NCBI GenBank assembly: GCA_951799425.1 | Contig: OX637394.1 | Coordinates: forward strand, 34,446,001 to 34,510,000 | Source: Ilex aquifolium | Lineage: Eukaryota; Streptophyta; Magnoliopsida; Aquifoliales; Aquifoliaceae | Reading direction: 5' to 3' | Length of the DNA: 64,000 nt | Part shown: piece by piece, positions 9,869 through 18,739 of the stretch | Layout: every line of letters starts with the position of its first letter | How positions within the stretch are numbered: the stretch's first letter is position 1 | Translations under genes and position numbers: made by a program | The notes under the pieces: generated by a model | What the model saw: the letters and a program-made list of their open reading frames with translations, nothing else | Told to the model about the DNA's origin: nothing | The model's database searches: none

Positions 9869-11667
9869 AAACTTTACTAGTCCCTAGTAAAATAAAAAAA
9901 AATATAATACAAGTAGGGGTAAAATCATTTTCGTAGATTTTTGTACGATTGCATTTAGCATATGCAATAAGCCATTAAACCCCTAGGTGATCCCTAGTGG
10001 ACGAGTTGTGTCTCGTGAAGGTTTTCAGTGAAGCTACCTACAAACTTCAGTAATTAGAAATGCATATTTCATATTTTTCACATGTATGATTAGAATGATA
10101 TTTCTTCTGTCTTGCTAGAATGCTTCCTTTTCTGATCACCTTGAGAGAATCATATGTTGGGTGTAGTATTATCTATATATTTTTATGAAAACTTGTGTGT
10201 GTGTGTAGTGATGTTTTTATTTTCAAAAATCACTTGAAAAATATTACCCTCTTTCATGGTAGTCTTGATGTCAATCCTTTCCTGGAATACACTCAGTAAG
10301 AATAGCACACATGTTATAGTGACTGTTCTTATAATTTTACATGTGATTGGAATATTGATAACAAAACAAATTATTTCACATGTAATAGAAAGGAGCGGTT
10401 ATGTTAAATAAACTGGAAATTGACATAATCTCATGAAAGAATATTAACACTGTATTAAATATATTATTAACATTTTCCTTTTTAGATTGCTAGAATGGAT
10501 GCAAATATATGATTTCTGGAATCAAAAAGGACTTTTATTAGGTTGTATTGTGGCCATTGGGTTTAGAGTTTAAGAAACGACGTTTATGGGGTTCAAAAGC
10601 TACCTTTTGGCATTCCTCTTAAAACTTTATGTATTCTTTCCATTTTTTTTTTTTCACTTTCTTGGCTTTCTCTTTTTTCATTTTTCACTTTCTTGGCGAG
10701 TGCATTTTATGCTCCATCTCGCTTTTTGTTGAACGGGTGCGTTTTACGCTCCATCCCGTTCTCAACTCATGCTTTTTTTTTTTTTTGAGTGCATTTTATG
10801 CTCCATCTCACTTTTTTGGTATCCTGTTGATTTAAAAGAGGGTGCAAGAAAATTATGTAGCTCAGGTAGGTTTAATATCTTTTTATCTGGCTCGGGTCTT
10901 TTTCAGGTTTCATGAAAAGAATTTATACTATTTTAGGCTCAAACATGGTTGACTAATGATATAATTTTGTAAAAGAAATGGTTAAGGCTCAAAATTAATC
11001 AAACATGGCCTAAGATCATTTTCCAGAAATCCTATATTTATATTCTTTCTAGATAAATAGTTAAGGGCAATGTACATAATATATTTCAAGACGTGCTAAT
11101 CAAAGCAAATATAATGAGATTATTCAAAGAAAAGTTACCGCTGAATCGAAGATTCGTAGTTGAGTAGATGTAGCATTTCTCTCCAAGAAAGAATGGCTCT
11201 AATTCTGCATTTGGTTTTTTACATCTCCACTATATATAGAAAGAGTGTAGTATTTTGCATGGTTTTCAAAAATAAAGACATCTGTTTGTGCTTCTAAGGT
11301 TAAGTTCGAATAAAAATATTGAGATAACGTACAGCTAAAATATGACAGTCTCATGAGATCAGATTGAGAGTATTTTCGCAAGGCATTAGAATATACTCCT
11401 AATCTAACTGTGAATTATATGAAATATACTTCCTACTTTAGCAATGTATGCTCTCATTTTAACAAAGACAATTAAAACATACTGAAAATTAAAACATATT
11501 AGTTCAAACATATATAAACATATAAGCAAAATTTAACTAAGTTCAAATCACACAAACATAAAAAACATAACTTTAAGTTTTAAGTGCAGAAATTTAAAGT
11601 GCATAAAATAAAACGGTGAGTGAAAGAAAGAAATTTTTTTTTTTTTTTTAAAAGCAGATCAGTCAGT
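9869..11667 (-). other. Non-coding 3' internal region of element B with hairpins
   Basis: No supported ORF. Two hairpins shared with the A/C/F/G/K group lie at 9983-9997 and 10001-10016. Three related hairpins with matching changes on both arms lie at 10696-10722, 10731-10761 and 10786-10810. Short matches to the non-coding region of F and K (for example GGCCTAAGATCATTT near 11008-11022, and an ATAATGAGATTATT stretch near 11112) show distant common ancestry despite unrelated LTRs. Confidence 0.7.
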
Positions 11668-12789
11668 TTAAGAGTTAGAAGATTCTCCTCTGGAATAGTT
11701 TTGAAATAACTGCAGCAGCTCATCTTTATATTCATCCATGCGTTGATTGATCTGAATAATGCTGGACTCGACTTCTAACAAGACCTGTCTATCAGTCCTA
11801 TCATCCATGGGGATGTATGACTGATCTTCTTGTGGCTGCTGTTCTTGTGGTATGTACTCTTCAGATACCCAACCTGGTTCTTCAAATGGTTCCTCTTCAT
11901 GTGATGAAGATATTTCTTGTTGGTTTCCTATTTTTCTTCCATGACTCTTCTTTAACGTAGTTTTATCCACTGGTCCAAGATGCTCCACTGTTTTCCATGT
12001 TGGATTAATGATCACGCCTGCATTCCTGCATATCTGTGAAACTATCATTGCATACGGGAGTGTGAGCTTCCTATTATCCACAGCAATTATCATTTGGTCT
12101 AAGATTAAATTTGGAAGGTCAATTGTGTGCCCCATTCCCAATGCATATAGGAAATAAGCATGGTCAATAAAGATTTGATACTTTAGGGCTCGTGGAAGCA
12201 AATTGTACACTGTTATCATATTTAGGATGCGATACTTGTTTGTCAGGCTTCCTTGTTTAATGTAACTATTTGGGCGTCCCCAAATGAATTCTGGATTTCC
12301 TGTCAATTCTTTTCCTACTTCAGTCAAACTAGGTAGTTCAGTGTAGGGATATTGTGGTTGGGGTTGTCTTCGCATGGGCCGAAAGAATTCTGCTATAGTG
12401 TCTGGTGTAACTTGAAAAGTTATTCCCCGAACAAATATACGCAGTAGTCTTTTTCCTTTAATTTCAGCATTACTGTAGAATTCCCTAACTAAACAGTCAT
12501 ATGCAGGAACAGATAACCTAACATACTGTAGCCATCCTCTTTCATGGAGAATTTGTCTTATGTTTTCAAAATCTTCATATATTACTACCCTTTCAGAAAT
12601 AATATTTTTAGTTCGGTAGTTTGTATCATACCAGATTCGTTGTTCCAAATTTTCAAATATCACCTCATCAAAGTTGTTTCCCGGTTGAGGTGGTTGTGGA
12701 GATGTCTCGGATTGCGAAGATTGAGTCTCTTGTGCATGTCTTGAAGATCTTCTTGTTTGTGGTCTTCGATCCGTCTTTTTGACTGCCAT
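11668..12789 (-). CDS. Athila ORF3, putative plant transposon protein (element B)
   Basis: Intact 373-residue protein. The N-terminus is basic and Ser/Gln-rich (MAVKKTDRRPQTRRSSRHAQ). The middle (about residues 45-270) matches the plant retrotransposon family annotated as putative plant transposon protein, with the usual pattern ERGWLQYVRL, VREFYSNAEI, FVRGITFQVTPDTIAEFF and LNMITVYNLLPR. The tail is acidic and Gln-rich. It shares this core with the split ORF3 of element E, for example around LTGNPEFIWG. It lies where env-like ORFs sit in Athila elements, but I see no signal peptide or membrane segment, so envelope function is not supported. The function is unknown. An intact frame in a young insertion argues that it matters to the element. 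Confidence 0.8.
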   Translation of the reverse strand: MAVKKTDRRPQTRRSSRHAQETQSSQSETSPQPPQPGNNFDEVIFENLEQRIWYDTNYRTKNIISERVVIYEDFENIRQILHERGWLQYVRLSVPAYDCLVREFYSNAEIKGKRLLRIFVRGITFQVTPDTIAEFFRPMRRQPQPQYPYTELPSLTEVGKELTGNPEFIWGRPNSYIKQGSLTNKYRILNMITVYNLLPRALKYQIFIDHAYFLYALGMGHTIDLPNLILDQMIIAVDNRKLTLPYAMIVSQICRNAGVIINPTWKTVEHLGPVDKTTLKKSHGRKIGNQQEISSSHEEEPFEEPGWVSEEYIPQEQQPQEDQSYIPMDDRTDRQVLLEVESSIIQINQRMDEYKDELLQLFQNYSRGESSNS

Positions 12790-13685
12790 CTTTTTGATTG
12801 GTTCTTGGTTTGTAATTGCAGGTTGATTCTTTGATGTTCGACACTGGTACTCTTTTTCCTGTCAATTCCTGCAATTTACAACATTAAATATAAGTTTATT
12901 TTTATTTCTTATTTACAGGTTTCCTATTTACTCTATTAGCTATTTATATTTATTTACAACTATACATATATTCCCAAAAAGTTATACATTTCATTGATCA
13001 TATTTAGTCTGAATCAGAACTGTCTGGTTCAGTAACATTAGTGACACGGTTAATTTCAGATTTCACGTATCTGTTTAGTATCGGGCCGGAGTAGGATGGC
13101 GTCTCAGGGTAATCCTTGCTCTGCCCATCCCTAATCCACCGTAAACGATTTAACGATCGACCTGAAATTGGTTCCACACACTTATTATACTGTCTCAGAT
13201 GTTTAGTACGACCATATTTTACACAAGCACAGAGACGATTTGCTCTTTGATGTTTAGCATATGTGCTTTTTCCATATAGGGGTCGTGCTTGGCTTTCAAA
13301 GATTTCTAAATTTCGAACATATTTAGTTTTTTTTTTTTTTTTTTCAAAAACAAAATATAAAAATGACTCAAAAATTTATTTAAAATTGACTCCCTATCTG
13401 GTTCTTTAATGTCTGCCAGTCACAAAGACGAACAAAATTTTTAACTTACTATTATTTTAAACTCATAAAGTAAATTCATATGCCTATCTCCCCAACTTAA
13501 TTTAAATATTATCCTCACTCTATAAGATGAAAGTAGAAAATTGCTAATTAGGTCTTGCAGCGAGAGATATTTATAGTATAAGATTCTAATATAAAAGACA
13601 AATAAAGAAATTATACAAAAGACATAAAAACATAAAACAACGAAAATTTTAACTACTATATACAAGAAGTGCATTAGATGATAGA
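12790..13685 (-). other. Region between gag-protease and ORF3 of element B
   Basis: Mostly A/T-rich and without an ATG-initiated frame of note, but it contains the open frame listed at 13004-13375. A tract on the minus strand reading AAGTTGGGGAGA (13489-13500) lies about 190 bases after the gag-protease stop, the place where E has an extra PPT copy after its pol stop. Confidence 0.55.
13004..13375 (-). other. Open frame without ATG, possible exon (element B)
   Basis: A minus-strand frame is open for about 123 codons and ends at a TAA at 13004-13006. It has no in-frame ATG and crosses an 18-base poly-A run (13327-13344). The last 103 codons (from about 13318) have higher G+C than their surroundings. 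They read VRNLEIFESQARPLYGKS at the start, then a Cys/His/Arg-rich part (NRLCACVKYGRTKH) and an acidic end (TEPDSSDSD). I do not recognise the protein. It could be an exon of a spliced ORF, a frameshift product or a remnant. It is too short and lacks the start for a firm gene call. Confidence 0.4.
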
Positions 13686-16193
13686 TCAATCGGGCTTAAG
13701 TTCCCAAGTAGAGTTTCTTACATTCCCCGATACTTTCGGCGAAGAATTTAACAAATCAGCATAAAATTGGACATCAGGATTTCCATTATCAACAACAGAA
13801 TTAATTAAACAGACTTGTAGAGGGTCAGAATAAGAAGAGGTGTTAATTTTCTCCTCTACAATCTTATCAATTTCATCTATCTCACAAATTTCTTCTTCCT
13901 CACCTGGGTGCTTTATCACATTAAAGATGTTCAATTCACTGGTCATATTTCCAAATGAAAGCTTCATGACTCCATTCCTACAATTTATCAATGCATTTGA
14001 TGTAGCTAGGAATGGTCTACCTAGAATGACAGGAATGTATGTGAAAGCATTCAAAACTGGCTGAGTGTCTAAGATAATGAAATCTACTGGAAAATAGAAT
14101 TGATCAACTTGGACAAGAACATCCTCCACAATTCCTCGTGGAGTTTTTATAGACCGGTCTGCTAATTGTAGTGTAACATTGGTAGGTTTCAATTCACCTA
14201 ACCCTAGTTGTGTATATACTGAATATGGCATTAAATTAACACTGGCTCCAAGATCTAGTAGAGCTTGTTCAATTTGAAAATTTCCAATAATACATGAGAC
14301 TGTAGGACTACCCGGATCTTTGTACTTAAGAAGTGTATCATGTTGTATTATATTGACTTGCTCAGTTGCGAATGCTTTCTTTGGTACATTAGTTCTTCTT
14401 TTTATTGTGCAAAGATCTTTTAGGAATTTAGCATAAACTGGAACTCTTTTTATTGCATCTAATAATGAAATATTAATCTTTACCTGTTTAAATAGCTCGA
14501 GAATATCAGATTGATCTTTTTCAGTTTGAAGTTGCTTGACTCTTTGAGGGAAAGGTAAAAGGATAGGACATGGCAGATCTTTTTCACTTTGTACTCCTGG
14601 TTGCTTTTTGATTAAAGGTTCAGATTCAAGTGGTTCGTTTACAGGAATTGACTCACGTATTTTCTTTGAAATCTTAGGTTTGATGGTTTTATCAATTACC
14701 TTACCACTTCTTAGTGTTGTAATTGCTTGTACTTGATTTGACGAAGATTCAGAGGATACAGAATTAACATGACTCTGACTTTGTGGAGGTTTTGGTTGGG
14801 AAGGAAACTTTCCTTTCTCTGATGTACTTAAGGACTGGGTCAACTTAGCAAGATGACTCTTAATATCTTCAATACTCTGGGAAGTTTGAGTTTTGAAATC
14901 AGTAAATGCTTGAGTTGTTTGAGTATTAAAACTCATTTGACTTTGAATAAATTGATTCATAGTGTCTTCCAGAGCTCTTCTTTGAGGAGGTTGATAAGGT
15001 TGGTACTGTTGTTGTTGATTTTGTGCCTGTGGTGGTCCTTGTGTTTGATTTGTGGGTTGCGTGTTTCTCCAACTAAAATTTGGATGATTCCTCCATCCTG
15101 GATTGTAAGTTTCAGAATAGGGATTCATATAGGGCTTATTATTGTTGTTATAAGTTGGAACGGCATTTGATTGTTCTATCAGAACTTCTTTGAATGCAGG
15201 AATAGTTGGACATTCTGCTGCAGGATGTCCTGACAACGCACAAATTTCACAAATTTGTTCAGTAGTTGTTACAACAGACACTTGTTTGAGTTTTTTCATT
15301 TCTAGGGCTTCTAGTTTTCGAGATAAACTAGCCATTTTAGCTCTTAGATCATCATCTTCTTTTAATATATATTTTCCTCTTTCGGATGTAGATGGCTTAT
15401 TTTCCACAATGTTTGAAGAAGTCGAGTCCCACATCTGGGAACTCTCTGAAATAGTATCAAAAAATTGAAATGCTTCTTCAGGATTTTTACTCATAAATTC
15501 TCCTTGAGCCATCATGTCAACAAATTGTCTCATTGCAGATGGAAGAGCATCATAAAAGAAACCAACTAAAGTCCAGTTTTCAAATGCATGATGTGGACAA
15601 GCTTGGAGAAGATCTTTAAATCTTTCCCAACATTGATAAAAAGTTTCTTTTTCCTTTACAACAAAATTCATTATTTTACGTCTTAGTGCATTAGTACGAT
15701 GCACAGGAAAAAACTTTTTAAAGAACTCAGTTTGTAAAGCTTGCCAATTTGTGATAGAATTTGCTCTTAAAGAGTTAAACCATAGTTTAGCTTTATCTTT
15801 TAACGAAAAAGGAAAAAGTTTTAATTTAATCATTTCAGAACTATCTTGCAAAGTTCCATAGACTTCTTCAAATTCTTTCATATGAACATAAGGATTTTCA
15901 TCTTCCAAACCATGGAACTGTGGTAGTAGTTGTATTGTTCCTGGCTTGATATTAATATTTGGAGCGTCTGTTGGAAAAGCAAAACATGACGGAACATTAG
16001 TTCTAGTAGGATGTAAATATTCTCTTAATGGTCTAGTATTTTGAACTATTTCCTGTTCTCTAGCCTCTTCCTCCCTAGGTACATTTTGAGCCATACTTAA
16101 GTTAACTGATTCTTGTGTAGATGTAGATGAAGAAGATGAGGAAGATGAAGGAGTTGACTGATTTACAGAACCTACTGATGAATGAACAGACAT
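13686..16193 (-). CDS. Athila-like gag-protease (element B)
   Basis: Intact 835-residue polyprotein. A Ser/Thr-rich N-terminus leads to the capsid-type gag domain (about residues 95-250: NPYVHMKEFEEVYGTL, PFSLKDKAKLWFNSL, CWERFKDLLQACPHH). A CX2CX4HX4C zinc knuckle follows (CEICALSGHPAAEC, about residue 313), then the Athila signature YNPGWRNHPNFSWRN. A retropepsin domain carries the Athila active-site variant LLDLGASVNLMPYSVY (about residue 645) and the flap/C-terminal VILGRPFLATSNALINC. The frame ends ELKPD-stop, exactly where autonomous D and E continue ELKPLPSHLKYAYL into RT. Gag forms the particle and the protease matures it. The ATG at 16193 is about 130 bp inside the PBS and fits as start. 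The gene is intact but lacks the polymerase half. Confidence 0.92.
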   Translation of the reverse strand: MSVHSSVGSVNQSTPSSSSSSSSTSTQESVNLSMAQNVPREEEAREQEIVQNTRPLREYLHPTRTNVPSCFAFPTDAPNINIKPGTIQLLPQFHGLEDENPYVHMKEFEEVYGTLQDSSEMIKLKLFPFSLKDKAKLWFNSLRANSITNWQALQTEFFKKFFPVHRTNALRRKIMNFVVKEKETFYQCWERFKDLLQACPHHAFENWTLVGFFYDALPSAMRQFVDMMAQGEFMSKNPEEAFQFFDTISESSQMWDSTSSNIVENKPSTSERGKYILKEDDDLRAKMASLSRKLEALEMKKLKQVSVVTTTEQICEICALSGHPAAECPTIPAFKEVLIEQSNAVPTYNNNNKPYMNPYSETYNPGWRNHPNFSWRNTQPTNQTQGPPQAQNQQQQYQPYQPPQRRALEDTMNQFIQSQMSFNTQTTQAFTDFKTQTSQSIEDIKSHLAKLTQSLSTSEKGKFPSQPKPPQSQSHVNSVSSESSSNQVQAITTLRSGKVIDKTIKPKISKKIRESIPVNEPLESEPLIKKQPGVQSEKDLPCPILLPFPQRVKQLQTEKDQSDILELFKQVKINISLLDAIKRVPVYAKFLKDLCTIKRRTNVPKKAFATEQVNIIQHDTLLKYKDPGSPTVSCIIGNFQIEQALLDLGASVNLMPYSVYTQLGLGELKPTNVTLQLADRSIKTPRGIVEDVLVQVDQFYFPVDFIILDTQPVLNAFTYIPVILGRPFLATSNALINCRNGVMKLSFGNMTSELNIFNVIKHPGEEEEICEIDEIDKIVEEKINTSSYSDPLQVCLINSVVDNGNPDVQFYADLLNSSPKVSGNVRNSTWELKPD

Positions 16194-16325
16194 AGACTAA
16201 AAATAACAAACTATAAACATATATAACAAACAAACAAATAATTTTTTTTTTTTTTTATAAATATTATTTTAATTATAATTTTATATTTTATATTTTATTT
16301 TATTTTATTTTTCAATTACCTTAAC

Positions 16326-16343
16326 TCCCCGGCAACGGCGCCA
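16326..16343 (-). other. Primer-binding site (tRNA-Asp), element B
   Basis: Minus-strand TGGCGCCGTTGCCGGGGA, a perfect complement of the tRNA-Asp 3' end, lies six bases inside the 5' LTR. It proves minus-strand orientation. Confidence 0.93.
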
Positions 16344-16349
16344 AAAACT

Positions 16350-18312
16350 TGATTCGCACTTTTTAGTGTGTCAGAATTATATTATTATATTACACCCAAG
16401 TATAAGTGGTCGAATTGTAGTTTTCTTGGTTTTTGAGTCCAAGTATCGATCCCACAGAGAGTTTTAGTAATTAAAATAAAATAAAATAAATAAAATAAAA
16501 ATAAAGCAATAAAAAGGTTGTTTGGAGTAGTTTGATGTTTAATCGCTTGTGGTGTGAGCTTAGTCTAATGACGGTGCTAAAAACTTGATTCTAAAATAAC
16601 AGGTGGAATAAAGGTACAGAAATAAAATGCGTACGTAAAACAAATGAATGACAGAAATATAAAAGATATCCTTCAGTTCAAGGATCCCACATGCTTTACA
16701 TTGGTCTTGTTACGGAATTGCTACCTCACATCAGTTAACTTCCATTTTACTGGCAAGCTAACCGGCAGGTCTGATGTATATATATATTATAACACAGCTG
16801 CTTCTTAGGCTACACTGGTTATATTTATGTCAAATGATTAACCCAAGCAAACCAGAAGGACAAGCCATTCATGAGGAATACTTGAGTTATTCACTTGATC
16901 TCATGATTGCAAATACGTATATATATAATAAACCATAACACAGCTGCTTCTTAGGCTACACCGGTGGTAATATATAGCACAGTTGCTTCTTAGGCTACAC
17001 TGGGCTTAGATGTTCCAATTGATTAATTCAAGTAAAATCCGCAGGTGGTACAGACTATCTTCCGGTGACTTGTCAGGTCAACCGGTGGTAGTTAATCATA
17101 ATACAGCTGCTTCTTAGGCTACACTGTATTTAGATATATCACCCAGAAAGTGAAGTTACTCGAACGGCATACTTGAATTATTCAATAGGTTATCTTGTAA
17201 TATATATATATATATATAGACAGTAGAACTTCCTCAGCGTTCCAGTGTAGGACTAGCCATACTGACAGGATCACCGGGGTTATTCTAGCAGGCAATATTA
17301 TTATATATATAGTAATACCAGGCGTCAGTGGAACTTCCTCAGCATTTCGGTGGAAACGCCGGGGTCATTCTAGCTGGCCCGTCTTATATATATATAATAC
17401 TATCAGGCGTCAGTGGAACTTCCTCAGCATTCCAGTGGAGGATTAACCATACCGGTAGGAACGCCGGGGTCATTCTAGCTGGCCCGTCTTGTATATATAA
17501 TAAACGTATAAATAAAACATCAGCAATTCCAAAAACAGATCAATATTATACATGTGTTCCCCTCGAACCGGAGGATATACGGAACTACTCACGCTCCATT
17601 GCTATAGACAAGCAAGGAGAGCTAGCAGTTGTCATTACAACAGAAAGGAAAGTGCGGAATTTAAATGTCTTTCGCAGGGAACGATTGAAACACAACCACT
17701 CTTATAATCGGTTAAGATGAAAAAGTGGCGGCAGTTCAATTATTCGAATTGAAAGCTATACAAAAACTATAAAGGTACAGGACTTAGGACTGAAGTATAA
17801 CACGGACAGGAGTGTATTTTCTCTTCTCTTTTCTTTCTCTCTTTTTCTCTCTTCAGAACTTCAGAACTTCAGAATCTCTCTCAGATCTCTCTGTTTCTCT
17901 CTTCTTTTCTGCCTCCGTCCGGCCTTGTATGAAAGCTGAAGAGTGTCCCTATTTATAGGCGTGGGAAGGCAAGTGGGAGAAGAGATGAGGCTGAGTCTGA
18001 CAAGGGTGACCGTCCGGACGGCAGTCCCACCGTCCGGACGGTGGTGCTTTGCTGGAAACGGCCACTTGCATGCATGCTGAGTCTTCACGTTGGTTAATTA
18101 CACTTTGGCCTTCATTCTTTACATTTCCTTGACATTGCTCCCTTGGTCTTGCGTTATTTCGGCATTTGTCCTGCAACTTTCAGATAAAATGTTATACCTA
18201 ATATCATTCCCGCACAAACCCTAATTCACTCTAAGTACTAATTTTTAGTGCATTTATTATACTAATTTAAATTTTTTGATTTTTTAATTTATACATAATT
18301 TAGGTTTAATCA
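16350..18312 (-). repeat. 5' LTR of element B (right copy)
   Basis: 1963 bp, starting TGATTAAACC on the minus strand. In transcription order it has two CCGTCCGGACGG palindromes (18030-18041 and 18010-18021), then a TATA box (CTATAAATAGGG, 17947-17960) about 50 bp further on. After that come a CT-rich tract, the two families of internal repeats seen in the left LTR, and a short (TA)n run near 17200-17218. Confidence 0.95.
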
Positions 18313-18317
18313 GAAGG

Positions 18318-18739
18318 TCTTGAGTTGATTTGGTATTCCCATTGGAATGACCTCTTCGGATTAACCAACAATTGTTTTCTTGCATTTCCATTCACAAACA
18401 CAACCACAAAACTCAAACAAAAGATTTTTCACTTTCTTTACCTTTTGCAAAATCACCTTCACACAACTTGAACTTTCCTTCCCTGAGGAGACGACCTTGT
18501 AATACTTTTCCAAGTAAAACACCGACACACAAAAGACTCTTTGCGATTGGGGAGCACTTTTGTTCACACACCCACATTTCATTTACATTTTGTTCATTCC
18601 ATTTTCCACAACCAATCCGTTGTTGCCTAATCTCTTGCATCACCCCGAGGGACAGTGACACTCCCTTTCACACATAAGCCATACACACATTGAGGGATGA
18701 TGTTAAGAGGTTAGGGAATACACCATTTTTGACCAATCA
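18318..18739 (+). repeat. 3' LTR of element A, second part
   Basis: It continues the LTR of A after B and the duplicated gaagg (18313-18317). It ends CCAATCA. The GGGAG/CTCCC stem of the other LTRs is damaged here (GGGAC). Confidence 0.92.

Larger units (their letters stand above)
7855..18312 (-). mobile_element. Young non-autonomous Athila-like element B (gag-protease plus ORF3)
   Basis: Complete element with TG...CA LTRs and a perfect 5-bp target duplication, gaagg, at 7850-7854 and 18313-18317, inside the 3' LTR of A. By eye the two LTRs differ by three substitutions plus the length of one (TA)n run, so insertion was recent. Reading on the minus strand the order is 5' LTR, PBS, gag-protease, a non-coding stretch with one unexplained open frame, ORF3, a long non-coding stretch, PPT, 3' LTR. 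There is no RT, RNase H or integrase, so any recent transposition needed a polymerase supplied in trans. Confidence 0.95.
1572..18739 (+). mobile_element. Non-autonomous Athila-like LTR element A (split by element B)
   Basis: Terminal LTRs, a tRNA-Asp PBS, one short decayed ORF and a 3' PPT define the element. It has no RT, RNase H or integrase. It is inserted into the RNase H coding region of D: the host sequence stops at 1571 and resumes at 18740. The repeated flank is tagtatgt (1564-1571 and 18741-18748), 8 bases with one extra base at 18740, rather than the usual clean 5 bases. Element B is inserted in its 3' LTR. Without B, A is about 6.7 kb. Confidence 0.92.

Noticed and set aside
11668-12789. 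ORF3 of B as a retroviral envelope protein
   Set aside because: No signal peptide, hydrophobic segment or cleavage site can be seen; position alone is not enough.
16326-16343. tRNA-Asp-like sequences as tRNA genes
   Set aside because: Only the 18 bases complementary to the tRNA 3' end are present at each site; these are primer-binding sites.
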